64,000 bases of DNA from assembly GCA_958410215.1 (NCBI GenBank), contig CATYOF010000001.1, positions 62,001 through 126,000 on the forward strand, given 5' to 3'. Position 1 is the stretch's first letter; every line of letters starts with the position of its first letter. Below, in pieces: positions 8,607 through 16,913 of this stretch. A model generated the notes under the pieces. The model was not told the DNA's origin. It made no database searches and saw nothing but the letters and a program-made list of their open reading frames with translations. This DNA comes from an uncultured Cryptobacterium sp. (GTDB lineage: Bacteria > Actinomycetota > Coriobacteriia > Coriobacteriales > Eggerthellaceae). The position numbers were made by a program, and so were the translations under genes.

Positions 8607-9824
8607 TTAGGCAAACTTCGTTATAACCTCATCAAAAGCGGCAAAGAACTTTTCAATATCTTGAACGGTCGTATCACGCCCAAAAGAAAGCCGCAAAGCA
8701 CCCAGAGCATCATCGCGCGAAACACCTAAAGCCCGAAGCACATGAGAGGGATCTAAATCATGCGACGCGCAAGCAGAACCACCCGATACACATACCCCCA
8801 GACGGTCAAGCTGCATGATTAGCGTTTCGCTTTCCATGCCTTTTATAAACACATGAACAATATGGGGTGCATATGCGGTACTTCCCTTTTCTACCTGTAC
8901 CGTCGCCGTAACCTTGTCATATTTCGCAAAACGCGCATAGCATTCATCTCGCAGCTCACGTAAACGAGATGCCTGAGCATTAAAATCTGTCAAAGCTGCC
9001 TGACAGGCCGCTGCAAAACCAACTGCTCCCATAACATTTTGGGTACCGCTTCTCTTTTCGCTTTCTTGGCCACCGCCTACAATTTGCGCCGTAAAAGGAG
9101 TGCGTGCTTTCAGGAACAAAGCGCCCATTCCTTTAGGACCACCAATTTTATGCGAAGAAAGCGAAAGCGCATCTACTCCCCACTGCTTTACCGAAAGAGG
9201 AATTTTTCCTAGCGCTTGAGTGGCATCAACATGAAAGAGTGCCCCAGCCTTATGAACTACCTGTGCAAGAGCAGGAATATCCATAACGCTTCCCACTTCA
9301 TTGTTGACCGCCATAATCGAAACCAACATAACGCGGTCTGTCAAAACTTCCTGAAGCGCTTCAGGAGTAATATGACCCGAAGAATCGGGCTCAACGCAGG
9401 TTACCTGCGCTCCCCAACGACCCAACACTTCAGCTGCTTCCAATACTGCTTCGTGCTCAATCGAAGAAACAACCACCTGGGGTACACATTCATGATCTCC
9501 TGATTGTTCAGCCTTCATCATGCAGGCATCCACAATGCCGAACAAAGCCGCATTATCTGCCTCGGTTGCCCCTGAGGTAAAAATAATTTCATCGGGACGT
9601 GCCTCAATACTTCGCGCTATAGTTTCACGCGCCTGTTCCAACGCCCGAAACGCAACACGACCCACTTCATAGAGCGAATTTGCATTGCCTGTACCCAATA
9701 AAAGCCCTTCAACCCCTGAAGTCATATACGGCATCATAGCATCGTGTGCACTCTGACAAAGCGGCGCAGTTGCCGCCCAATCAAGATACGTACTAGTCGC
9801 TTGACTTTCAGACTCTTTGGTCAT
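8607..9824 (-). CDS. Cysteine desulfurase (NifS/IscS class)
   Basis: PLP enzyme that takes sulfur from cysteine as a persulfide for Fe-S clusters or thionucleosides. The protein of about 405 residues has TYLDWAATAPL, the region FTSGATEADNAAL, VSSIEHEAVLEAA, the PLP lysine SLSSHKIGGPKG, and the catalytic cysteine in GGSACASHDLDPSHVL. ATG at 9824 directly follows AGAGGAGAAGAA, so I prefer it to the longer frame that begins with GTG at 9848. No iscU, sufBCD or thiI homologue is in the window. The short active-site loop (GSACAS) fits class I desulfurases. Confidence 0.94.
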   Translation of the reverse strand: MTKESESQATSTYLDWAATAPLCQSAHDAMMPYMTSGVEGLLLGTGNANSLYEVGRVAFRALEQARETIARSIEARPDEIIFTSGATEADNAALFGIVDACMMKAEQSGDHECVPQVVVSSIEHEAVLEAAEVLGRWGAQVTCVEPDSSGHITPEALQEVLTDRVMLVSIMAVNNEVGSVMDIPALAQVVHKAGALFHVDATQALGKIPLSVKQWGVDALSLSSHKIGGPKGMGALFLKARTPFTAQIVGGGQESEKRSGTQNVMGAVGFAAACQAALTDFNAQASRLRELRDECYARFAKYDKVTATVQVEKGSTAYAPHIVHVFIKGMESETLIMQLDRLGVCVSGGSACASHDLDPSHVLRALGVSRDDALGALRLSFGRDTTVQDIEKFFAAFDEVITKFA

Positions 9825-10002
9825 TTCTTCTCCTCTATAACTATTCACAAATGCGCTTTATAACGCAGCCACGCATACACCGCAGCACAGCTACGCACTC
9901 CAACACGTCAACATTTCCATACAATCGCAGCTTGTCGTTACCCTACCGGTTACACGCTACCCTAACTACGCGCTAGATGACTGCACGCCAATGCCAAAGC
10001 TT

Positions 10003-10692
10003 TTACATGCCACGAGCTGCCATACCTGCCCTACGCAATTCATCAATAGCTTTTTCCGGATTTGCTTGAGCAAAAACTCCTGAACCAGCCACCAAAACAT
10101 CCGCACCTTGCGCGCATACCAGCCCAGCCGTACGTCCCGCACTTATTCCGCCATCAACCTCAATCAACAAATTAGGGTTGTGCCGTTTTGCCATTTCAGC
10201 AACGCAGGCTATCCTGTCTTCACTTCCTTCAATATAGGACTGACCAGAAAATCCCGGAAAGACACTCATGACCAGCACCATATCAAGATCGGCAATATAC
10301 GCTTCAAGTTCTTCAATGGGATAGTCGGGCTTTACGGTAAGGGCAGGATGAACTCCTGCATTTCGTATACGTTCAATAACCTGGCGCACTTCTTCTTCGC
10401 TTTGCAAAGCTTCCCTATGTACCGAAACCCAATCGGCACCCGCATCCAAATACCAATCAAGCTGTTCTAAAGGGTTAGAAATCATCAGATGAACATCGAG
10501 CGGAATATCGGTAATTTTTTTAAGCTGTTTTACAAATGGAACGCCTAACGTAAGGTTGGGAACAAAATGACCATCCATAACATCAACATGGATAAAATCC
10601 GTTCCCCCTCGCTCAAGCATACGAATGTCCTGTTCCATGTTCATAAAATCTGCCGACAGAATAGAGGGTGCAATTTTAACTTCGCCAAACAC
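10003..10692 (-). CDS. rpe: Ribulose-phosphate 3-epimerase
   Basis: Interconverts ribulose-5-phosphate and xylulose-5-phosphate in the pentose phosphate pathway. The 229-residue TIM barrel shows IAPSILSADF, FIHVDVMDGHFVPNLTLG, LDVHLMISNP, MVLVMSVFPGFSGQ, LIEVDGGIS and DVLVAGSGVFA, covering the metal ligands (His, Asp, His, Asp) and phosphate loop. The start is GTG at 10692 with AAAGGGA upstream. It stands apart, with about 150 nt on either side. Confidence 0.96.
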   Translation of the reverse strand: MFGEVKIAPSILSADFMNMEQDIRMLERGGTDFIHVDVMDGHFVPNLTLGVPFVKQLKKITDIPLDVHLMISNPLEQLDWYLDAGADWVSVHREALQSEEEVRQVIERIRNAGVHPALTVKPDYPIEELEAYIADLDMVLVMSVFPGFSGQSYIEGSEDRIACVAEMAKRHNPNLLIEVDGGISAGRTAGLVCAQGADVLVAGSGVFAQANPEKAIDELRRAGMAARGM

Positions 10693-10844
10693 CGTTTTCC
10701 CTTTCTTCGAACGCCCTAGCTACATCACCGTAATACATCTTTGTCGTAACTGCTCTAACTATCTACCAGAAAGAATTTTGTTATTACAAACTCTCACTCA
10801 ACACAACACGCTTATGCTCAATTCTTCAACCGCCATTCAAAATC

Positions 10845-11351
10845 CTAGGATCTCGTGCGTTCTAGATCTATAAGAAACTTTTTCACCGCAGGATTGGTAA
10901 CAAAACCTCCCATATCTCCATGCACGCCAATCACTCTGTGAGTAGGAATAAAAAAAGGCAGCGGATTATGAATGCAGGCAGCCGAAATGGAGTGAAGACC
11001 TTTAGGGGTTCCTAAGTCCGCCGCAACCTGAGCATACGTTTTGGTATGCCCGTAAGGAATGGAACACACATAGTCCCACACTTTTTTCTGAAAACTGCTT
11101 CCTTGGGGATGCAGGGGAATAGTAAATAGGGCACGCTTTCGAGCAAGATATTCAAGGATTTCACTGGATGCCTTATTGGTAAGAGCACACGATCGGTATT
11201 CGCCTTCAAATTCCGCCACCCCAAACGCCACACGGGTAAGCGCCTGCCCATCGCAGCCCAGTGTTACGCGACCAAGTGGAGTGCGATATACAAAATAGGT
11301 AGCTCTATGAGCTGCTGAAAGTTTCGGCTTGCTATGCTGCACCGCACTCAC
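10845..11351 (-). CDS. Alkyltransferase-like protein: MGMT/Ogt homologue without the catalytic cysteine
   Basis: The 168-residue protein has the full Ogt/MGMT layout: an N-terminal RNase H-like domain, then SSFQKKVWDYVCSIPYGHTKTYAQVAADLG and NPLPFFIPTHRVIGVHGDMGGF. In true O6-alkylguanine-DNA methyltransferases the last motif is PCHRV, with Cys as acceptor; here the codon is ACT (Thr). The Arg finger of the RAVGxA segment is also replaced: the stretch reads GLHSISAAC. The Tyr of the PYG..TY motif and the Asn of NPLP are kept. It therefore resembles alkyltransferase-like (ATL) proteins, which bind O6-alkylguanine and recruit nucleotide excision repair. GTG at 11351 overlaps the gpsA stop (GTGA) and has GGAG 7 nt upstream. 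Confidence 0.85.
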   Translation of the reverse strand: MSAVQHSKPKLSAAHRATYFVYRTPLGRVTLGCDGQALTRVAFGVAEFEGEYRSCALTNKASSEILEYLARKRALFTIPLHPQGSSFQKKVWDYVCSIPYGHTKTYAQVAADLGTPKGLHSISAACIHNPLPFFIPTHRVIGVHGDMGGFVTNPAVKKFLIDLERTRS

Positions 11352-12370
11352 AAGCGAGCTCCGTCTGGCAAGCCCCAAAATTCGGTCGTAAGGGGTCGGC
11401 TGAAGAGTTCTTGAGCAATTGATTCAAGCTCACCTTGTTCCCACACCATAGAACGAACTGCATTAGCTATAGGGAGTTCTACCCCATAGCGTTGCGCCAA
11501 AGGACAGATAGTTTTGCACGCAAGAGCGCCTTCCACCACCATATGGGTGCGCTTTTCGTATGCTTCCAGCGTACCTCCCTGCGCAAGCGCTTTACCAAAG
11601 GTTCGGTTACGGGAATGTTCAGACGTGCAGGTTGCAATTAGATCCCCTGCTCCTGCTAAGCCCATAACGGTTAAAGCCTGCCCGCCACATGCAGTTACCA
11701 GACGACTCATTTCCGCCATTCCCCTTGTCATAAGCATAGCTGCCGTATTGTCGCCATAACCCATACCATAGGAAGCACCAACCGCTATAGCAATAACGTT
11801 TTTGAACGCCGCACATAACTCCACCCCTATGTAGTCATCTGAGGTATAACAGCGAAACGTATTGGTAGTAAACAGATCGCGGAAATAACAGGCAATATCG
11901 TTATTAGGAGAAGCAATAACCGTGCCTGCCGGAATTCCCAATACCACTTCTTCAGCATGATTAGGCCCTGAAAGTGCAGCTAAGCGATTGCCGTTGCCCA
12001 ACACTTCCTCAAATACCTGCATAGGCACCATGCCGCTTCCTTCTTCCACTCCTTTAGAGCAAAGAATAAGAGGAATATCGCAAGAAAGAAGGGGCTTTAG
12101 CTGTTCAGCAAAAGAACGGGTAAGACGGGAAGGCGTTACCATGACAACCGCTTTGGCATCTTTTACGCATTCTTCCAAATTACTAGTTGCACTAATAGCT
12201 TTTTCCAACACTATGCCATTTAAATAGCGCGGATTGCGATGAGCCTGCGTGATAGATTGGGCAACTTCTTCCTTTCGTGCCCACATGCACACCTCATTAC
12301 CACCAACCGCAAGCGTCTGAGCGAGCGCGGTTCCCCACGACCCAGCACCTATTACCGCAATTTTATCCAT
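11348..12370 (-). CDS. gpsA: Glycerol-3-phosphate dehydrogenase [NAD(P)+]
   Basis: Makes sn-glycerol-3-phosphate for phospholipid synthesis. The protein of about 340 residues shows the Rossmann motif IAVIGAGSWGTALAQTLA, then VMVTPSRLTR, CSKGVEEG, LSGPNHAEEV, the catalytic Lys in ELCAAFKNVIAIAVG, and GLAGAGDLIATCTSEHSRNRTFG. ATG at 12370 has AAGGA just upstream; an in-frame ATG at 12382 is also possible. It follows plsY, which uses its product, with an 18-nt gap, and its stop overlaps the ATL-like gene by 4 nt. Confidence 0.96.
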   Translation of the reverse strand: MDKIAVIGAGSWGTALAQTLAVGGNEVCMWARKEEVAQSITQAHRNPRYLNGIVLEKAISATSNLEECVKDAKAVVMVTPSRLTRSFAEQLKPLLSCDIPLILCSKGVEEGSGMVPMQVFEEVLGNGNRLAALSGPNHAEEVVLGIPAGTVIASPNNDIACYFRDLFTTNTFRCYTSDDYIGVELCAAFKNVIAIAVGASYGMGYGDNTAAMLMTRGMAEMSRLVTACGGQALTVMGLAGAGDLIATCTSEHSRNRTFGKALAQGGTLEAYEKRTHMVVEGALACKTICPLAQRYGVELPIANAVRSMVWEQGELESIAQELFSRPLTTEFWGLPDGARL

Positions 12371-12388
12371 GGCATCCTTCATCCCTTA

Positions 12389-13105
12389 TTAAGATTGCGC
12401 TTTCTTTGAACCAATCTTATTTTCGTTCCCTGCACGAAGGCGAGCAATATTTTCCCGATGAGCCCAAATTACCGTAATAGCGGCAATAAAACAGAGCGCA
12501 ATAGCTATTCCGTTACCGCCAAAGAAATACAAAGCAAAGAAAGGACAGGCAAATGCCGCTGCAATTGATCCCACAGAAACATATTTAGTCGTAGCAACCA
12601 GAATCACAAAAAATGCCAGTTCAAAAAGCGTACCCGTAAGTCCAAACGTGGAAACTAAACAACCTACTGCAACCGCAATTCCTTTTCCGCCCTTAAACTT
12701 AAGCCAAGGACTAAAGATATGACCCCAAATACAACCCAGAAAAGCAATACTTAAGCAAATTTGTGTAATGCGAAAATGGATTGCCGCATTATCGGGATTA
12801 GGGCCTGTAATTCCTGTCGCAACACAAAAATCGCGCAACACGGCATAGTCAGTTAGAAGCTGGCTTGCAAAAAGGGTGGCAATAACACCGGCAAGAACAC
12901 CTTTACCAAAATCAAGAATAAAGACCGCAGAGCCTCCCACCTTGCCAAGTGTTCTCATGGCGTTGGTCGTGCCAATATTGCCTGAACCGTGCTCGCGCAC
13001 ATCGGTGTGATAAAACACGCGCGAAATAATGACGCCCCAGGGAATAGAGCCCAACAAAAACGAAACAAGAAACAACAAGACAAAAAACCCAATACTGGAA
13101 AGCAT
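12389..13105 (-). CDS. plsY: Glycerol-3-phosphate acyltransferase PlsY
   Basis: Membrane enzyme that transfers the acyl chain of acyl-phosphate to glycerol-3-phosphate, the first step of phosphatidic acid synthesis. The protein of about 238 residues has the PlsY motifs SIPWGVIISRVF, REHGSGNIGTTNAMRTLG, GHIFSPWLKFKGGKGIAVAVG and VIWAHRENIARLRAG, and five or more hydrophobic segments. It is longer than the usual 200 residues because of an insert near residues 75-105 (TDYAVLRDFCVATGITGPNPD). ATG at 13105 has AAGGA 7 nt upstream and lies 3 nt after the der stop. Confidence 0.94.
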   Translation of the reverse strand: MLSSIGFFVLLFLVSFLLGSIPWGVIISRVFYHTDVREHGSGNIGTTNAMRTLGKVGGSAVFILDFGKGVLAGVIATLFASQLLTDYAVLRDFCVATGITGPNPDNAAIHFRITQICLSIAFLGCIWGHIFSPWLKFKGGKGIAVAVGCLVSTFGLTGTLFELAFFVILVATTKYVSVGSIAAAFACPFFALYFFGGNGIAIALCFIAAITVIWAHRENIARLRAGNENKIGSKKAQS

Positions 13106-13108
13106 CAC

Positions 13109-14419
13109 TTAGTCCTTCTTCTTAAACTTCATGCGAATAGGAGTACCTTCAAAGCCAAATGCCGAACGAAGACGATTTTCCAAATAACGTTCAAACGATG
13201 GTTCTACCAAATCGGGATGATTACAGAAAAACGTAAAGAACGGCGGTTCTGTGCCTGTTTGGGTAACATATTTCAGTTTCAAAATACGCTTACCCTTTGA
13301 AATAGTATGACCAAATTCGCGAATATCCTGCAGCCATACATTTAAGCGACTGGTGGAAATAACGGAAGAATAGTTTTGGTACGCTGTGTTGATAGCATTC
13401 CAAATTCGATGCACATTTTTGCCCGAAAGTGCCGATATCGCAATAACAGGAGCATATCCCACAAACGTAAGACGATCTTCAATGCGCTCGCGAATTTCCG
13501 CCTTGGCTTCAGGACCTTCCACTAAATCCCACTTATTTAAAAGGACAACCATCGCGCACCCGCGCTCAGCCGCCATGCCTGCCACACGCTGATCTTGATC
13601 GGTTAAGCCAAGCGTTGCATCAATAACAAGCAACACCACCTGGGCACGATCTATCGCGCGCATGGCGCGTACAAATCCGTAGTATTCCACATCTTCATGA
13701 ACAACACTCTTCTTGCGAAGACCTGCCGTATCAACAATGGTGTAATAGGTTCCTTCATGTTCTACCACCGTATCAATAGCATCACGGGTGGTACCTGCAA
13801 CATCTGAAACAATGGAACGTTCGTTGTTGGTAAGCTTGTTGGTAAGAGACGATTTTCCTGCATTAGGACGCCCAATAATAGCAACATTGATGGAATCCAG
13901 CACATCCTCTTCCGTTTTATCTTCTGGGAAAAGAGAAACGATTTCATCAAGAAGATCTCCCGTGCCCGTGCCATGAAGTGCTGAAACAGGACGAGGATCA
14001 CCTAGGCCAAGCTGATAGAACTCCCAAAGCTCCCCTTCTTGCTTGACGCTATCCAGCTTATTTACTGCCAACAAAACAGGCTTCTTTGAACGACGTAAAA
14101 TACGCGCCACTTCTTCGTCATCAGCGTTTATACCCGTTTTACCATCAACCAAAAAAACAATGACATCTGCTTCTTCGGTTGCTGCAAGAGCTTGAGAAGT
14201 AATAGAGCTCTGGAAAGCATCATCGCTTCCCATTTCGATGCCGCCCGTATCAATCAAGGTGAAAGATCGCCCATTCCAATCAGCTTCATGATATGAACGA
14301 TCGCGCGTCACTCCACGCATCTCATGAACAATAGCCTCATTATTTTCCGCAAGGCGGTTAACCATGGTGGATTTGCCCACATTAGGCCGCCCCACAATAG
14401 CAACAATTGGTAATGACAT
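13109..14419 (-). CDS. der: Ribosome biogenesis GTPase Der (EngA)
   Basis: Double GTPase required for maturation of the 50S subunit. The 436-residue protein has two G domains: IVGRPNVGKSTMVNRL with DTGGIE and NKLD in the first, and IIGRPNAGKSSLTNKL with DTAGLRKKS and NKWD in the second. A KH-like C-terminal domain follows, with TEPPFFTFFCNHPDLVEPSF and YLENRLRSAFGFEG-TPIR. ATG at 14419 has AGGAG upstream. It leads directly into plsY and gpsA, a conserved order. Confidence 0.98.
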   Translation of the reverse strand: MSLPIVAIVGRPNVGKSTMVNRLAENNEAIVHEMRGVTRDRSYHEADWNGRSFTLIDTGGIEMGSDDAFQSSITSQALAATEEADVIVFLVDGKTGINADDEEVARILRRSKKPVLLAVNKLDSVKQEGELWEFYQLGLGDPRPVSALHGTGTGDLLDEIVSLFPEDKTEEDVLDSINVAIIGRPNAGKSSLTNKLTNNERSIVSDVAGTTRDAIDTVVEHEGTYYTIVDTAGLRKKSVVHEDVEYYGFVRAMRAIDRAQVVLLVIDATLGLTDQDQRVAGMAAERGCAMVVLLNKWDLVEGPEAKAEIRERIEDRLTFVGYAPVIAISALSGKNVHRIWNAINTAYQNYSSVISTSRLNVWLQDIREFGHTISKGKRILKLKYVTQTGTEPPFFTFFCNHPDLVEPSFERYLENRLRSAFGFEGTPIRMKFKKKD

Positions 14420-14526
14420 AGTTACTCCTTGCTAAAGGATTCGTATACTTTTCAAGCTTTCAGGATACCACGCAAAACCAGACAGTTTTACCAGAACACG
14501 CACAACGCCCAAGGCCAACTAAGAAA

Positions 14527-15378
14527 CTAACATGAAAGTGAGCGAAGAAGAGCTACCACGCTTTCGATTTGATTATCAGGGGTCGATGCCCCTGCAGTAA
14601 CGCCCACGGTTTTACAGCCTTCAAACCAGAATTCTTTAATTTCTTCAGCAGATTCTATATGGTAGGTACGCGAACAATACTGAAGGCATATCTCAAAAAG
14701 ACGAGTGGTGTTAGAAGAATTACGTCCCCCTATTACCACCATGGCGTCTACTGTTTGTGCCAGTGAAATAGCAGATTTTTGGCGCTGAGTAGTAGCAGAG
14801 CATATGGTATTTTTTACTTCAACATCAAGCCCTCTACCTTCAAGAGCAGAAAGAACTTCAGCAAGTTTTGCTTCTGACTGTGTTGTCTGTACCACCACAC
14901 CAATGCGATCCGACAAGGAAGCAGGAATATCTTTTGCCCCGCCCACAATGATGCAGTCACCACCAGCAACTCGGGCATGAGCAGAAATACCTTCCACTTC
15001 GGGATGGCCTGCTTCTCCAATAACTAATACCTGTCTGCCGTCATGTGCCAGCTTTGCCGCCGCACGTTGCGCACGCATAACGTGAGGACACGTTGCATCT
15101 ACCACACAGATCCCTTGCGCATTAAGATCATCTATAACCTGAGGAACTACCCCATGAGAACGAATGACTACCTTATCTGCTGAAATATCAGAAACCGATC
15201 GCGCAACACAAATTCCCCGCTCTTCCAATTCGGAAACAACTCGAGGATTATGAATAAGCGGCCCAAGCGTGCAAACTGAAGCGCCTTCAGCACTGGCTTC
15301 AAGGGTCATATCTAAGGCACGCTGAACACCATAACAAGCCCCTGCATGTTCAGCACGAATTACTTCAAGGGTTCCCAT
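14527..15378 (-). CDS. ispH: 4-hydroxy-3-methylbut-2-enyl diphosphate reductase
   Basis: Last enzyme of the MEP isoprenoid pathway; makes IPP and DMAPP and carries a [4Fe-4S] cluster. The 283-residue protein has the three cluster cysteines in AGACYGVQRALDM, VVDATCPHVMRAQ and KNTICSATTQRQ. The conserved His residues are in LGPLIHNPRVV and VIRSHGV, and the C-terminal GVTAGASTPDNQI is present. It starts right at the plsC stop (CATTTA junction), so the two are coupled. A gap of 107 nt separates it from der. Confidence 0.97.
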   Translation of the reverse strand: MGTLEVIRAEHAGACYGVQRALDMTLEASAEGASVCTLGPLIHNPRVVSELEERGICVARSVSDISADKVVIRSHGVVPQVIDDLNAQGICVVDATCPHVMRAQRAAAKLAHDGRQVLVIGEAGHPEVEGISAHARVAGGDCIIVGGAKDIPASLSDRIGVVVQTTQSEAKLAEVLSALEGRGLDVEVKNTICSATTQRQKSAISLAQTVDAMVVIGGRNSSNTTRLFEICLQYCSRTYHIESAEEIKEFWFEGCKTVGVTAGASTPDNQIESVVALLRSLSC

Positions 15379-16218
15379 TTATGCCTCCGCTTTAGCTTTA
15401 GGAGTATAGTCAGGCAAGGTAGCAGGATCAAACGGAACAATAGGATGCTGTTCAAATACTTCCGCATAATCCTTTGCATCGGGAAACAGTTCAGTCATAG
15501 GTACTTCTTGAGCTGGGCAGTTAAAGGTCAGCGCATAGGCTTCACGCATGGTATACCATGCACAGGCATCCATTCGTTCGTCTTTAGGAAGAAAGTCAAA
15601 CGAATCAAGTGAAATAGGCTCGCCAAACCTCACAATGACTTTAGGAAAACGAATACGTTCTCCTTTACGCTTAATATTAGCCACATTTTCCAAACCAAGG
15701 GGCACAATAGGTGCCTTTCCCATACGCGCAATCAAAACCGCACCCGCATGAAGTTCAGGCTTATTACTTCCCTTGCTCCTTCGGGTTCCTTCCGGGAAAA
15801 TACCAACCCATTCACCATTTTTCAGCATGCGTGCTGCACGCTTCATTGCGGTACGGTCAGCCGTGTTTCGCTTGATAGGAAACGCACCAGCACGAGAAAT
15901 AATTTCACCCAGAAAGTTCCCACCCGCTACAAAAAGTGAATCACGCGCCATTAGACGAAGCCACGCACGTGGACGAACGGAAAGAAAAGCCACGATAACA
16001 TCAAGATAGGAATAGTGAGGCGCAATTAAAACCGCACCTGTTGTTTTGCCTTTAAACTTATCGATTACCTCTTGGTTTTCAATTTTCATGCGGAAGAATA
16101 CGCGAAAAATAATATTCAGAATACCCGCAATGATATAAATCAAAAAACGAGGAACATGATTGGTCTGATCATTCCCCATGCAGGGACGATCCCAAAATTC
16201 TTCATGCACACTAAACAT
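15379..16218 (-). CDS. plsC: 1-acyl-sn-glycerol-3-phosphate acyltransferase (PlsC family)
   Basis: Adds the second acyl chain to form phosphatidic acid. The protein of about 279 residues has a membrane-anchoring segment FLIYIIAGILNIIFRVFF, the catalytic HX4D box APHYSYLDVIVAF, the substrate site WVGIFPEGTRRSKGS and the VPLGLENVANI region. The start is uncertain. ATG at 16218 lies 23 nt after the cmk stop with a weak AGGA upstream; the longer frame would begin with TTG at 16269 inside cmk. With plsY and gpsA nearby, this run carries most of phosphatidate synthesis. Confidence 0.92.
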   Translation of the reverse strand: MFSVHEEFWDRPCMGNDQTNHVPRFLIYIIAGILNIIFRVFFRMKIENQEVIDKFKGKTTGAVLIAPHYSYLDVIVAFLSVRPRAWLRLMARDSLFVAGGNFLGEIISRAGAFPIKRNTADRTAMKRAARMLKNGEWVGIFPEGTRRSKGSNKPELHAGAVLIARMGKAPIVPLGLENVANIKRKGERIRFPKVIVRFGEPISLDSFDFLPKDERMDACAWYTMREAYALTFNCPAQEVPMTELFPDAKDYAEVFEQHPIVPFDPATLPDYTPKAKAEA

Positions 16219-16241
16219 GGTGAACGATATCCTAGCTTTCC

Positions 16242-16913
16242 CTACATCTTTGCATGCGCACGGCCGCAAATAATAGCGATTATTTCCTCAATGTACTTGC
16301 CGGTGGAATCAATACAAAGCGCATCGTCTGCCGGACGCAAGGGGGATGTGTCACGATTGGAATCCAATTCATCACGTCGCACAATATCGGCAAGCACTTC
16401 GTTGTAGTCGATAGAACCCACTCCGCGATCAACATTTTGACGTACCCGACGATGGGCGCGTTCTTCAGGAGAAGCGCTTAAAAATATTTTTACTTCCGCA
16501 CCAGGAAATACCACGGTACCAATATCGCGACCTTCTACCACATAATTGCCCTCAGACCCAATGCGACGCTGCTGTTCCACCAGCGCCTGCCTTACTTCAG
16601 GAACAGCAGAAACCGCCGAAACACTGCGGTCTATTTCTGCAGTACGAATTTCGTTGGTAATTTCCTGGCCGTCACAAAATACCTGTTTGGGAACAGGATC
16701 TCCCTCTTCATGACCAAAGCTTATGGCATGAGTACGCGCAATTTCTGCAAGTGCCTGCGAATCAGTAAGCGAAACTCCTTCATTGAGCGCTTTCCAGGCA
16801 ACGGCGCGATACATTGCACCCGTATCCAAACAAGAAAATCCCAACTTTTTTGCAACTGCCTTGGCAACCGTAGATTTTCCTGCACCTGATGGCCCATCAA
16901 TCGCGATAATCAT
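16242..16913 (-). CDS. cmk: Cytidylate kinase
   Basis: Phosphorylates CMP and dCMP. The 223-residue protein shows the P-loop IAIDGPSGAGKSTVAKAVA, the segment SCLDTGAMYRAVAW, VVEGRDIGTVVFP (substrate site), the LID-like SASPEERAHRR and IDYNEVLADIVRRDELDSNR. Its ATG overlaps the aroA stop (TAATG), so translation is coupled. The order aroA-cmk-plsC-ispH is common in Gram-positive bacteria. A second, divergent cytidylate-kinase-like domain occurs at the end of the window. Confidence 0.97.
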   Translation of the reverse strand: MIIAIDGPSGAGKSTVAKAVAKKLGFSCLDTGAMYRAVAWKALNEGVSLTDSQALAEIARTHAISFGHEEGDPVPKQVFCDGQEITNEIRTAEIDRSVSAVSAVPEVRQALVEQQRRIGSEGNYVVEGRDIGTVVFPGAEVKIFLSASPEERAHRRVRQNVDRGVGSIDYNEVLADIVRRDELDSNRDTSPLRPADDALCIDSTGKYIEEIIAIICGRAHAKM

